A stretch of 64,000 nucleotides of DNA from UBA2031 sp037189985 (GTDB lineage Bacteria > Pseudomonadota > Gammaproteobacteria > Pseudomonadales > Moraxellaceae), in assembly GCA_037189985.1 (NCBI GenBank), contig JBBCJX010000012.1:62001-126000 (forward strand). Reading direction: 5' to 3'. Below the pieces are notes generated by a model. It saw only the letters and a list, made by a program, of their open reading frames with translations, searched no databases and had not been told where the DNA came from. Of this stretch, positions 46,479 to 55,751 are shown piece after piece; position 1 is the first letter of the stretch, and every line of letters begins with the position of its first letter. The translations under genes were made by a program, and so were the position numbers.

Positions 46479-47626
46479 GACTCCACTGTCTTGGCAACAG
46501 CAGCTTCGGTAACAGCCGCCTTGTCAGTGCCGTCATTTTCATCCGGCCGGAACCAGGGGCGACATACCGCCAGACGTCTGCACAATTCGCCCGGCATGTC
46601 GGCAAGGGCAAGTACTGCATTGGCAAGACCCGCCTGCACCACGGCAGCAGGCATTCCCCAGACCACACTGCTTGCCCTGTCCTGTGCAATCACCTGGCCG
46701 CCCGCCTCACGAATGTATCGTGCACCCGACTCGCCATCCTGCCCCATGCCGGTCAGCACCATGCCCAGTACCCGTGCCCCATAAACCTTTGCCGCCGAAC
46801 GGAACAGGACATCTGCCGAAGGCCGGCAGAAATTCTCTGGTGGTGCATCATTCGCAAACGCCCAGATTTCATCGCCCTGCCTTTCTATCGTCATGTGCCG
46901 ACCTCCTGCTGCAAGCACAACCAGCCCCGGGCGCAGCCTCAAAGGAGACGAGCACTCCTCGACGGCCAATGCAGAAATACGATTCAACCTTTGCGCCAGT
47001 GCACGCGTAAAGAATGCCGGCATGTGCTGCACAATCAGCACTGGCGCCGGAAAATCCGCCGGCAGTGCCGGCACCAATTCACTCAGTGCATTCGGCCCGC
47101 CGGTGGAAACCGCGATCACCACCACATCCACCTGACCTGCCGGCAGCTCGGGCGGCCTGAAGCGTGTCGGTGTCGCAGCTGCAGATGGCGCTCTCGGCTC
47201 CACGGCAAGCGGCGGCTGGCGTCCCAGCAACTGTCGCAGGCGAGGAACCAGCATGGCACGGATGTGATCACGCGCTGCCGCCGCACTGCCCAACATGGAA
47301 GGCTTGGTGACATAGTCGTTGGCGCCCAGCAGCAACGCCTCGATAGTGACCATGGCACCGCGTTCCGTTACCGAGCTGAATACGAGCACCGGAAAAACCG
47401 ATCCTGATGCACGCAAAGCCCGCAGCATTTCCAGGCCATTCATGTCCGGCATTTCGATATCCAGCACGACAATATCCGGCTCCACCCTGCCAATGCGCTG
47501 CAATGCTTCTGCACCGTTACTTGCCGTACCCACCACCTCGATGTCGCTCTCTTCCTCCAGAATGCGGCTCAACACCTGCCTCACCACTACCGTGTCATCG
47601 ACGATAAAGACGCGGATTCCACTCAT
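46475..47626 (-). CDS. cheB: Protein-glutamate methylesterase CheB
   Basis: CheB removes methyl groups from the receptor when phosphorylated by CheA. The 383-residue product has a receiver domain (VDD, Asp56 in VLDIEMPDMNG, KPS), a Pro/Ala-rich linker at about 137-162 and the catalytic domain with Ser174 (AVSTGGPN), His201 (VQHMPAFF) and Asp297 (MGQDGESG). The last 40 residues are a non-conserved acidic tail. ATGA overlaps with the cheY-like gene and cheR. Confidence 0.93.
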   Translation of the reverse strand: MSGIRVFIVDDTVVVRQVLSRILEEESDIEVVGTASNGAEALQRIGRVEPDIVVLDIEMPDMNGLEMLRALRASGSVFPVLVFSSVTERGAMVTIEALLLGANDYVTKPSMLGSAAAARDHIRAMLVPRLRQLLGRQPPLAVEPRAPSAAATPTRFRPPELPAGQVDVVVIAVSTGGPNALSELVPALPADFPAPVLIVQHMPAFFTRALAQRLNRISALAVEECSSPLRLRPGLVVLAAGGRHMTIERQGDEIWAFANDAPPENFCRPSADVLFRSAAKVYGARVLGMVLTGMGQDGESGARYIREAGGQVIAQDRASSVVWGMPAAVVQAGLANAVLALADMPGELCRRLAVCRPWFRPDENDGTDKAAVTEAAVAKTVES

Positions 47627-48015
47627 GCCGTCCCCGATGGCTCTCTCCGGGCCAGCCCCAGCATTTCCAGTTTGCTGATCAGTGTTTCACGCGTGAACGG
47701 CTTCATCAGGTATTCATCGGCACCCGCTGCCAATGCATTCACCACCTGACCAGCCTCCGTCTCGCTGGTGATGACCAAGAGGCGCATGTTGCTGAAGCGC
47801 GCATCCGACCTGACAACGCGGATGAACTCCAGGCCATTCATGACCGGCATGTTCCAGTCCACCAGCGCAATGTCCCGACGCACACCGTCATCCAGACGGA
47901 AGATGGCGGCACTGCCATCCTCCGCTTCGTCCACGGCGTAACCGATATTGCGCAAGGTATCGCCAATCAGAAGACGCATGGCACGGGAATCGTCTATCAC
48001 TAGCGCATTGGGCAT
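47623..48015 (-). CDS. cheY: CheY-like single-domain response regulator
   Basis: The 130-residue product has the acidic pair VIDDSRAMR, the phospho-accepting Asp53 (LVDWNMPVMNG), the Thr switch in LVITSE and Lys in EYLMKPFTRE. It should carry the signal from CheA to a motor or other target; the target is not encoded nearby. It lies 25 bases after the receptor gene and overlaps cheB by 4. Confidence 0.92.
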   Translation of the reverse strand: MPNALVIDDSRAMRLLIGDTLRNIGYAVDEAEDGSAAIFRLDDGVRRDIALVDWNMPVMNGLEFIRVVRSDARFSNMRLLVITSETEAGQVVNALAAGADEYLMKPFTRETLISKLEMLGLARREPSGTA

Positions 48016-48040
48016 GAGCAGTCTCCGGTGTGGCGCTACA

Positions 48041-50059
48041 TCAGTTCTTTCGGGTTGCCGTCAGGTCCTGCAGGTCGGCCGCCATTTTTGCGAGCTCCGT
48101 GGCGGCCTCACGCGTGCTGGCCGCGCCTTCGCTGGTACTGCCGGCAGCATTGGCCACATTGGTGATACTGCGGGCAATGTCATCCGTACCGCGCGCGGCC
48201 TCGGTCACACGTCGGGCAATTTCATTGGAAGTAATGGTTTGCTCTTCCACGGCAGAGGCAATGGAGCCCTGCACCTGGCTGATGTGATGGATCACTTCGC
48301 TGATGCGGGCAATACCGTCCACCGCGCCGCTGACACCACCCTGAATGGCCTCGATTTTCTGACCGATATCTTCAGTGGCACGCGCGGTTTCCTTGGCCAG
48401 TTCCTTCACTTCGTTCGCCACCACCGCAAATCCGCGGCCAGCCTCGCCAGCACGCGCTGCTTCAATGGTGGCGTTGAGGGCAAGCAGGTTGGTCTGCTGC
48501 GCAATGCCGGTGATGACCTTGATGACCTTGCCGATCTCGGCACTGCTGATTCCCAGACTGCTGATGGTGGTGTTGGTACCTTCCGCAATGCGCACAGCCT
48601 CATCGGCAACGCGTGCCGCATCATTGGCATTCTTGGCGATCTCCTTGATGCTGGAACCCATTTCCTCGATACCACTGGAAACAGCCTGCACACTCTTGTT
48701 GATTTCCTCCGCTGCCGTGGCCACCGTACTAGCCTGTACCGATGCCTCTTCAGCAAACGAGGACATCTGCGCGCTCGTACTGATCATGGCATCCGACGAC
48801 GATGCAATGACGCCCACCGAATCACGAATACGCTCTTCAAGGGTGACCTTGTCGGTGATGATTTCCCAGGTCAGCATCGGCCCGATGTAGGCTCCCTGCG
48901 CATCAATGATGGCACTGACCAGAAGATCCAGTTTTTCCGGACCCACGGTGATCGTGGTGCGGTGAGGCAGGTTTTTCGGATCGGCAAGGATGCGGCGCTG
49001 GTGGGCCGGGTTTTTATGGAAAACGTCAATATTGGTGCCGACCATGTCGGCCGCCTTGACGTTGATGTACTGCTCGATACGGGAAAGCGTCTTGCTGGCA
49101 GCCGGATTGATGTAAACAACCGTGAGGTCGCGATCACACAGGAAAACGTTGGTCGGCATCTGTTCGACCATGTTTGTCAGGCGCTGGATTTCATTCTGCT
49201 GCCTCAACTCTGACGTGATGTCATCCCAGCTTACCGTGTACCCCACGAGCTTGCGGGCGTGATTGAAAACCGCATTGATGCGACTGCGCAGGGTCACTCC
49301 GCCAAACGTGAAGTCGGCAGAGTGCGGCAGGGCATTGGGGCTGTTCAGGATACGCTCGACGCGCTTTGGGTCGCGATGGAAGCGATGGATATGGCCGTTG
49401 AGGATGTCCTCGAAGCGCACACCGAAAGCCTGCTGGATAGGCTCTGCAATCGTGCGCAAGGTTTCGAGGGCGCGTGGATTGATATAGACGATGTTGAGGT
49501 CTGTATTGGCAACAAAGACATTGGTCTGCAGACTGTCAATGATGCCTCTCAGGGCTGACATTTCCTCCAGGAGCTCGCTGGTTTTGTCATCTGTCAGGTT
49601 GAGATCCTTGGCAATCTTGCGTGAATCGGTCGGCTTCTCTTCAGCCTTGCCATTTCCTTTCTTGCTGACAATCGCATTCGCCAGCGGTCCTACTGCACTC
49701 ATGACAGCCTCCACATGCTCCGGCTCGACGCCAAGATGCTCCAGGGTTTCCTGCAGATGCCTAGCCACATGGCCAAACTGTTCCGCAGTGATGTTGAGTT
49801 TTGCGTGAACCTCCTTCATGGAGGCCCCTTTGTAGACTTTCCCGCCACCCAATGCCTGGGTGAAGAAATCCACCTGCATTTTCTTGAGATGCGGCAATCT
49901 TTCTTCCGTGAAGAACGGTGCCAAAAGATCGTCATCCAGCACGCGGCGGTAGAATTCCTCTACTGTCGCCTCAATGGCAGGCAGTCCGCCGATCAGCTCG
50001 AAAAGAGACAGCGAATCGTGTGAACGCGTCAACTTTGACCGTGACTGTACTCTTGTCAT
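48041..50059 (-). CDS. Soluble chemoreceptor with truncated-haemoglobin and two PAS domains
   Basis: The 672-residue receptor starts with a group-I truncated haemoglobin domain, about residues 18-131. Positions that define the haem pocket are present: Tyr37 (B10, EEFYRRVL), Phe49/Phe50 (CD1), Leu58 (E7), Gln62 (E11, KMQVDFF) and the proximal His85 (F8, KEVHAKL), the same set as mycobacterial trHbN. Two PAS domains follow (about 172-285 and 295-405, each with VVYINP-type or IVYINP strands), then the methyl-accepting signalling domain (about 410-670) with the hairpin tip IAQQTNLLALNATIEAARAG. There is no transmembrane helix and no C-terminal CheR-binding pentapeptide. Haem is thus the likely sensor for O2, NO or redox. 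It sits in an operon with all signalling partners, 18 bases after cheW. Confidence 0.9.
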   Translation of the reverse strand: MTRVQSRSKLTRSHDSLSLFELIGGLPAIEATVEEFYRRVLDDDLLAPFFTEERLPHLKKMQVDFFTQALGGGKVYKGASMKEVHAKLNITAEQFGHVARHLQETLEHLGVEPEHVEAVMSAVGPLANAIVSKKGNGKAEEKPTDSRKIAKDLNLTDDKTSELLEEMSALRGIIDSLQTNVFVANTDLNIVYINPRALETLRTIAEPIQQAFGVRFEDILNGHIHRFHRDPKRVERILNSPNALPHSADFTFGGVTLRSRINAVFNHARKLVGYTVSWDDITSELRQQNEIQRLTNMVEQMPTNVFLCDRDLTVVYINPAASKTLSRIEQYINVKAADMVGTNIDVFHKNPAHQRRILADPKNLPHRTTITVGPEKLDLLVSAIIDAQGAYIGPMLTWEIITDKVTLEERIRDSVGVIASSSDAMISTSAQMSSFAEEASVQASTVATAAEEINKSVQAVSSGIEEMGSSIKEIAKNANDAARVADEAVRIAEGTNTTISSLGISSAEIGKVIKVITGIAQQTNLLALNATIEAARAGEAGRGFAVVANEVKELAKETARATEDIGQKIEAIQGGVSGAVDGIARISEVIHHISQVQGSIASAVEEQTITSNEIARRVTEAARGTDDIARSITNVANAAGSTSEGAASTREAATELAKMAADLQDLTATRKN

Positions 50060-50077
50060 TTCCTTAACCCCTGGCCT

Positions 50078-50548
50078 TCATATTGTTTTTTCTTCAGTTG
50101 CCGATGCTGCCCGCAGGCAGGAGTCGTCATCCAGCATGCGGTGCACATCCACCAGCAGCAGCAAGCCTTCATCCTGCGGATATATCCCCCGGATGAACTC
50201 CCTCGCCATTCCCTGCAAGGTTTCCGGAGGACGTTCCACCTCTTCTTCTTCAACCGTGACCACATCCCCTATCCTGTCCACCAGCAGGCTTATCTCGCTT
50301 CCTTCATGGCGTATGACGAGATTCATCTGCTCGGAGAGGTCTTCTTTCCCGTGTGCCCTGAGGACACGGCGCACATCGACTGCCGTGACAATCTGGCCAC
50401 GCAGGTTCATGAGACCGGCAACCGCGGGAGGAGCCAGGGGTGCGCGCGTCATGGGCTGGCTCTGGAGAACCTCCTGAACATCCCTGACAGGAATTCCGTA
50501 GTACTGTTCGCCGATGAAGAACGTGCAGTAGAGGACGCTTGTGCTCAT
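50078..50548 (-). CDS. cheW: Coupling protein CheW
   Basis: CheW links receptors to CheA. The 156-residue product has the fold landmarks FFIGEQYYGIPVRDVQEVLQ, MNLRGQIVTAVDVRRVL and SEISLLVDRIGDVVTVEEE. Length is normal; the last ten residues are unstructured. It overlaps cheA by 4 bases and precedes the receptor by 18. Confidence 0.93.
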   Translation of the reverse strand: MSTSVLYCTFFIGEQYYGIPVRDVQEVLQSQPMTRAPLAPPAVAGLMNLRGQIVTAVDVRRVLRAHGKEDLSEQMNLVIRHEGSEISLLVDRIGDVVTVEEEEVERPPETLQGMAREFIRGIYPQDEGLLLLVDVHRMLDDDSCLRAASATEEKTI

Positions 50549-52680
50549 GCCGTTCCCCTTGCTGCATTGCGTGATGCATCGGACACCAGCAGGCCATCAC
50601 GCGAGAGCGCCATGATCTCCTCCATGTCGATGAGATCGGTCACTCGCCCCTGCACCACGGCCGTTCCACGTATGACCTGCTGTTTTCCCTGCCTGGAGAA
50701 GGTGGTTATTTCTTCATCCACGATGTCCACGATGCCATCCACCACAAGACCAACCAGGCCTTCATCACTGGCATGGACAATGACCTGCAAGTGATTTCCG
50801 GAAGCCTCGGCGGCTCCCAGCTTCAGCAGCTTGCCGATGCGCACCAGAGGAAGGATATGGTCGCGGTACTGGACGACTTCGCTGCCACAGGAGTATTCGA
50901 TGGCACTGGCGGAAAATTCTTCCAGACGCTGCACGCTGGACAGTGGAATGGCACCCTGACCTTGCCCGCCCATGCGGAACAGCAACAGGGAATGGCGGTC
51001 ATGGGCATGGGCCACCGCCTCTTGCACCTGCTTCCAGGCCGATCCTTGCTGGTTCTCGAGCAGCACATGCGCACGCTGGGCAATGGCAACAGCATCCAGA
51101 ATGAGGGCTACACGGCCATCACCCATGATGGTGGCCCCGGCAAAACAGTTGACGTTCTTGAAGTGCCGCCCGAGCGGCTTGACGACGATTTCTTCTGTAT
51201 CGCGTACGGTATCGACCAGCAGGCCGAACTCACGGCTGTCGGCCTGCAGAACGAGAATGTGCAAAGCGCTTTCAGCACTGCGCGGCGGCAGGCCCAGTAC
51301 CTGTCGCAGGTCAACCAGCGGCAATAGCTTTCCACGCAGCCGGTACACCAGCGATTCATGCACCGGTTCTATTTTCTGTCGCCGCTCCTCGCCATCGAGA
51401 CGCACGATCTCGAGCAGGCTGACCTGGGGAATGGCATAGCGCTCGTCATGGCAGGTGGTGACCAGCGCAGGAATGATGGCCAGCGTGAGCGGGATCTTGA
51501 CCTTGAACGACGTGCCATGCCCACGACGCGTCTGCACGTCCACCGTGCCGCCTACACGCTCCACATTGTTGCGCACCACATCCAGCCCAACACCACGCCC
51601 TGAAATACTGGTGACCTGCGCTGCCGTAGAAAAACCCGGCAGGAAAACCAGATCAAGGATTTCGCGCTCCGTCAGTTGCGATACCTGCTCCTGGCGTAGC
51701 AGCCCACGGGTCAGCGCGCGGTCCAGCACGGCATCCATGTTGATGCCGGCGCCGTCATCGCTGATTTCCACGATGACATAGCCACTTTCATGAAAAGCCC
51801 GCAGGCGCAGCAATCCGGTTTCCGGCTTGCCAGCCTTGCTACGTTCAGCCGGCGTTTCCATGCCGTGATCCACAGCATTGCGCAGGAGATGCGTCAGCGG
51901 ATCCTTGATTGCCTGCAACAGGCTGCGGTCCAGTTCGGTCTCTCCGCCCTCTCGCTCCAGCCGTACCTGCTTGCCGGTATGCAGCTCCAGATCACGCACC
52001 AGCCTCGGGAAAGCTCCCCATACCGTACTGATGGGCTGCATGCGGGTTTTCATCACGCCTTCCTGCAGCTCCGTGGTAATCAGGTTCAGGCGTTGCGCGG
52101 CACTGGTCAGGACAGGATCGGCCTGGTTGCCGGCATACTGGAGAATCTGGTTGCGGGTGAGTACAAGCTCACCGACGACATTCATCAACTTGTCGAGCAG
52201 GCCGACATCCACGCGAATGGCGGAATCGGCAACCGCACTGCTGTGCTCTGCCGTATCAGGGCCGGAAACGGCTGCCTGCACAGGTGCGGACTCGCCCCCA
52301 CCCAGAAAATTCCGGAAAGACGTGATCAGCCCCGTATGGTCGGCACTGCCTTCGTCACCACTTTCCTCGATGAGGGAAAGCATCTGCCGGACGGCATCAA
52401 TCAACTCGAACAGTGCATTGGCAAGATCGCGGGAGAAAGTGATGTGGCCGTCACGCAAGAGCACCAGCGCGTCCTCAGCGGCGTGCGTGAGCGATTCCAT
52501 ACGGTTGTAGCCGAAGAATCCGCAAGTACCCTTGATGGTGTGCACCACGCGAAAGACGCGGGCCAGCGTGGCGGCATCCCCCGGTGTCCGCTCCAGAACG
52601 ACGAGGTCTTCTTCCAGATGAGCAAGGTTCTCCGTGCTCTCGACGAGAAAAGCGCGCAGGGCCTCGTCCATGCCGCTCAT
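50545..52680 (-). CDS. cheA: Chemotaxis histidine kinase CheA with two CheW-like domains
   Basis: CheA autophosphorylates and passes phosphate to CheY and CheB. The 711-residue product has an Hpt domain with His47 (RVVHTIKGTCGFFG), no recognisable CheY-binding P2 domain, a dimerisation segment (LLDKLMNVVGELVLTRNQIL), the ATPase domain (LLRNAVDHGMETP, DDGAGINMDAV, SGRGVGLDVV), and then two consecutive CheW-like regulatory domains; the second starts at HSLLLFRMGGQGQGAIPLSS near residue 575. The duplicated CheW domain sets it apart from the E. coli type. It overlaps its neighbours by 4 bases on both sides. Confidence 0.93.
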   Translation of the reverse strand: MSGMDEALRAFLVESTENLAHLEEDLVVLERTPGDAATLARVFRVVHTIKGTCGFFGYNRMESLTHAAEDALVLLRDGHITFSRDLANALFELIDAVRQMLSLIEESGDEGSADHTGLITSFRNFLGGGESAPVQAAVSGPDTAEHSSAVADSAIRVDVGLLDKLMNVVGELVLTRNQILQYAGNQADPVLTSAAQRLNLITTELQEGVMKTRMQPISTVWGAFPRLVRDLELHTGKQVRLEREGGETELDRSLLQAIKDPLTHLLRNAVDHGMETPAERSKAGKPETGLLRLRAFHESGYVIVEISDDGAGINMDAVLDRALTRGLLRQEQVSQLTEREILDLVFLPGFSTAAQVTSISGRGVGLDVVRNNVERVGGTVDVQTRRGHGTSFKVKIPLTLAIIPALVTTCHDERYAIPQVSLLEIVRLDGEERRQKIEPVHESLVYRLRGKLLPLVDLRQVLGLPPRSAESALHILVLQADSREFGLLVDTVRDTEEIVVKPLGRHFKNVNCFAGATIMGDGRVALILDAVAIAQRAHVLLENQQGSAWKQVQEAVAHAHDRHSLLLFRMGGQGQGAIPLSSVQRLEEFSASAIEYSCGSEVVQYRDHILPLVRIGKLLKLGAAEASGNHLQVIVHASDEGLVGLVVDGIVDIVDEEITTFSRQGKQQVIRGTAVVQGRVTDLIDMEEIMALSRDGLLVSDASRNAARGTA

Positions 52681-53147
52681 TTGCTCGCACTCCCGGCAGG
52701 GGAGGAGATGGACTTGCGCAGGTAAACAATGCGCAGGACTGCCTGCAGGTCGGCATCACGGGGAGGTTTGGTCAGGTAATTGTCGCAGCCGGCAATATGC
52801 CCGTCCTGATGATCAGCCTGGGATTTCAGGCTGGACAGCATGGCTACCCGTGTCTTGCGTATGCCCTTGATGCGCCGGCAGGCCTCGTGGCCGCCCATGC
52901 CCGGCATCACCACGTCCAGGAAAACAAGGTCATAGGGTGTTTCCAGCACATGCTCCACGGCTTCTTCGCCGGAAGCCGCCATGTCGATATCCACATGGAA
53001 GGAATCATCGGCAAGTTGCTCCAGTTTGACGGCCAGGTACTGGCGTACTGCAGCGCTGTCATCGACAACAAGGATGCGTATCCGCAGGCGCCTGTCCTGC
53101 GCCGGTACGGGCCGGGGGGATACTGCGGAGGAACCGGGCTCGCTCAT
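52677..53147 (-). CDS. Response regulator, first gene of the chemosensory operon
   Basis: The 156-residue product is a receiver domain with ILVVDDSAAVRQ, Asp78 (FLDVVMPGMGG) and Lys in NYLTKPPRDADL. A disordered 20-residue N-terminal part precedes it, and no output domain follows. I chose the ATG giving MSEPGSSAVS with GGGAG upstream; the frame continues 56 codons further but without support. The ATGA overlap with cheA makes it part of the same unit. It could act as a phosphate sink or a second CheY. Confidence 0.85.
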   Translation of the reverse strand: MSEPGSSAVSPRPVPAQDRRLRIRILVVDDSAAVRQYLAVKLEQLADDSFHVDIDMAASGEEAVEHVLETPYDLVFLDVVMPGMGGHEACRRIKGIRKTRVAMLSSLKSQADHQDGHIAGCDNYLTKPPRDADLQAVLRIVYLRKSISSPAGSASK

Positions 53148-53406
53148 GATCAGCTCTCTGCTCCCTGGGAAAGCACTTCCCGGGTTACTGAAAGTTGCCG
53201 AAAAAAAGCAAAGCTCTCCCGCACGCGCTTCCATGAAGGAAGGCGTCTGCAAACCCTGTTTTATGGGGGTTCTGACAATGCTGGTGGGCTTGCGCTTTCT
53301 TACGCAACGTAACAAAGCTAGTACACGAAATGAGACCCCACAAATTGAAGGGTTACCGCTGGAACGGGTTTTGATGCCACTGGTCTGTACAGAAGCAGGA
53401 AGCAGA
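53148..53406. other. Intergenic region upstream of the chemosensory operon
   Basis: No gene is evident. It should hold the promoter of the minus-strand chemosensory operon. A palindrome TTACG-CAA-CGTAA (53300-53312) is an operator candidate. I could not identify convincing -35 and -10 boxes or a FliA promoter by eye. Confidence 0.4.
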
Positions 53407-53442
53407 CAAAGAAAAGGGCGCCTGCTGGCGCCCTTTTCTTTG
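53407..53442 (-). terminator. Terminator after fba
   Basis: Arms of 16 bases (CAAAGAAAAGGGCGCC and its complement) with a TGCT loop lie 17 bases past the fba stop. The A/T-rich ends of the arms allow action on both strands. Confidence 0.88.
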
Positions 53443-53459
53443 CTGCAGCAAATGCGACC

Positions 53460-54524
53460 TTACTTCACGCTCTGCTTCAGCTCGCCCTTGGCATAGCGGT
53501 CAGTCATCTTTTCCAGTGAAAGCACGCGGATCTTGCTGGCCTGACCAGCGGTACCGAATGCCTCATAGCGGTCGATACAGATGTCGCGCATCGCCACGAT
53601 GGTTTCTTTCAGGTACTTGCGTGGATCGAATTCGGCCGGGTCCTTGGCCAGGTAACGGCGGATGGCACCGGTGGATGCCAGGCGCAGGTCGGTATCTATA
53701 TTCACCTTGCGCACGCCATGCTTGATGGCCTCGACAATCTGCTCGACCGGCACACCATAGGTTTCCTTGATGGCACCACCGTGCTCATTGATGATCTTGA
53801 GCCAATCCTGCGGCACCGAACTGGAGCCATGCATCACCAAATGGGTATTGGGCAGGCGGGCATGGATTTCCTTGATACGGTCGATGGACAGGATGTCGCC
53901 CGTTGGCGGACGCGTGAACTTGTAGGCGCCGTGCGAGGTACCAATGGCGATGGCCAGGGCATCCACGCCGGTGTCGCGCACAAACTGCGCTGCCTCTTCC
54001 GGATCGGTCAGCAGTTGCGAATGGTCCAGCACACCTTCAGCACCGACACCGTCCTCTTCACCGGCCATGCCGGTTTCCAGCGAGCCCAGGCAGCCTATCT
54101 CGCCTTCCACGGACACACCACAGGCATGTGCCATGTCGACGACATGCTTTGTGACACGGACGTTGTAGTCGTAATCAGCCGGCGTCTTGCCATCCTCTTT
54201 CAGAGAGCCGTCCATCATCACGGACGAAAATCCAAGCTGGATGGAGCGCTGGCAAATCGCCGGGCTGGTGCCGTGATCCTGGTGCATGACCACCGGGATA
54301 TGCGGAAACTCTTCGATGGCCGCAAGAATCATGTGGCGCAGGAAAGGCGCACCGGCATATTTGCGCGCACCGGCAGAGGCCTGCACGATCACGGGTGAAT
54401 CGGTCTTGTCGGCCGCTTCCATGATGGCGCGCATCTGCTCAAGATTGTTCACGTTGAAAGCGGGAACGCCATAACTGTATTCGGCGGCGTGGTCCAGCAG
54501 CTGCCGCAGGCTGATCAGTGCCAT
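53460..54524 (-). CDS. fba: Class II fructose-bisphosphate aldolase
   Basis: The zinc enzyme interconverts fructose 1,6-bisphosphate with dihydroxyacetone phosphate and glyceraldehyde 3-phosphate. The 354-residue product belongs to the CbbA-type subgroup: GVPAFNVNNLEQM, zinc-binding His in VMHQDHGTS, VEGEIGCLGSLETG, VMHGSSSVP and KVNIDTDLRLA. I chose the ATG giving MALISLRQLLDHA; an open frame runs 92 codons upstream but overlaps the pgk 3' end. It is the last gene of the tkt-epd-pgk-fba cluster, 28 bases after pgk. Confidence 0.94.
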   Translation of the reverse strand: MALISLRQLLDHAAEYSYGVPAFNVNNLEQMRAIMEAADKTDSPVIVQASAGARKYAGAPFLRHMILAAIEEFPHIPVVMHQDHGTSPAICQRSIQLGFSSVMMDGSLKEDGKTPADYDYNVRVTKHVVDMAHACGVSVEGEIGCLGSLETGMAGEEDGVGAEGVLDHSQLLTDPEEAAQFVRDTGVDALAIAIGTSHGAYKFTRPPTGDILSIDRIKEIHARLPNTHLVMHGSSSVPQDWLKIINEHGGAIKETYGVPVEQIVEAIKHGVRKVNIDTDLRLASTGAIRRYLAKDPAEFDPRKYLKETIVAMRDICIDRYEAFGTAGQASKIRVLSLEKMTDRYAKGELKQSVK

Positions 54525-54552
54525 TTTCTTTGCTCCACTATCCGTTGAGTGT

Positions 54553-55746
54553 TCAGGCTTTCGCCGCTGCTTCTTCGAGTGCCACGACCGCCGGCAGTTT
54601 CTTGCCTTCCACAAACTCCAGGAAGGCGCCACCACCAGTAGAGATATAGGAAATCTTTTCGCTGACGCCGTATTTGTCGATCGCCGCCAGCGTGTCACCG
54701 CCACCGGCGATGGAGAAGGCAGCGCTCTCGGCGATGGCTTTGGACAACACTTCCGTACCGTGACCAAACTTGTCGACTTCAAACACACCCACCGGGCCAT
54801 TCCAGAGAATGGTTTTGGCGGCCTTCAGCATGTCGGCGAATTTCGCTGCAGTTTTCGGGCCGACATCCAGAATCATGTCGTTGTCGCCCACATCTTCCAC
54901 GCTCTTCACGATGGCATCAGCACCATTCACAAAAGCCATGAAATCGTCGATCGGGCCTTTCACTTCGGCAACCACCACATCGACCGGCAGGGGCACATCC
55001 ACTTTTTCGGCAATCTTCTTCGCGGTATCGATGAGGTCATGCTCACAAAGCGATTTGCCGACCTTGTAACCCGCTGCCGCCAGGAAGGTGTTGGCGATGC
55101 CGCCACCAACGATCAGCTGGTCGCAGATATCGGAGAGCGAAGTCAGCACGTCCAGCTTGGTGGATACCTTGGAGCCGGCAACGATGGCGACCATGGGACG
55201 CTCGGGTTTGGCCAGCGCCTTGTCCAGGGCTTCGAGCTCGGCGGCAAGCAGCGGGCCCGCCGCAGCGACCTTGGCAAACTTTGCCACGCCATGCGTGGAG
55301 CCTTCGGCGCGATGGGCGGTGCCGAAGGCATCCATCACGAAGACCTCGCAGAGGGCCGCATATTTCTGCGCCAGCTCATCAGCGTTTTTCTTTTCGCCCT
55401 TGTTGAAGCGCACATTCTCGAACAACACGACGTCGCCAGCTTTCACATCCACGCCGTTCAGATAATCGCGCACCAAAGGCACTTCGCGGCCCAGTGCGCC
55501 GGAAAGATATTCAGCCACCGGCTTCATGGAGTTCTCCTCAGAGAACTCGCCTTCGGTAGGGCGGCCAAGATGGGAGCAGACCATCACGGCAGCACCTTTC
55601 TCCAGCGCCAGCCTGATGGTGGGCAGCGAGGCCTCGATACGTGCAGCACTGCTGACCTTGCCGTTTTTCACGGGAACATTCAGGTCTTCGCGGATCAGGA
55701 CGCGTTTGCCCTTGAGATCCAGGTCAGCCATCTTGATAACGGACAT
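54553..55746 (-). CDS. pgk: Phosphoglycerate kinase
   Basis: Pgk transfers phosphate from 1,3-bisphosphoglycerate to ADP. The 397-residue product has the N-terminal substrate site (VLIREDLNVPVKNG, VCSHLGRPTEGE), VFENVRFNKGEKKN-type motif, VAIVAGSKVSTKL and the nucleotide site WNGPVGVFE, SIAGGGDT. I take the ATG giving MSVIKMADLDLKG, with AGAGGTAG before it; the longer frame adds 20 residues from the intergenic region. Starts 5 bases after epd. Confidence 0.95.
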   Translation of the reverse strand: MSVIKMADLDLKGKRVLIREDLNVPVKNGKVSSAARIEASLPTIRLALEKGAAVMVCSHLGRPTEGEFSEENSMKPVAEYLSGALGREVPLVRDYLNGVDVKAGDVVLFENVRFNKGEKKNADELAQKYAALCEVFVMDAFGTAHRAEGSTHGVAKFAKVAAAGPLLAAELEALDKALAKPERPMVAIVAGSKVSTKLDVLTSLSDICDQLIVGGGIANTFLAAAGYKVGKSLCEHDLIDTAKKIAEKVDVPLPVDVVVAEVKGPIDDFMAFVNGADAIVKSVEDVGDNDMILDVGPKTAAKFADMLKAAKTILWNGPVGVFEVDKFGHGTEVLSKAIAESAAFSIAGGGDTLAAIDKYGVSEKISYISTGGGAFLEFVEGKKLPAVVALEEAAAKA

Positions 55747-55751
55747 TGAAA

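Noticed and set aside
54760..55749. A 329-codon frame antisense to pgk
   Set aside because: Shadow of the conserved pgk gene.
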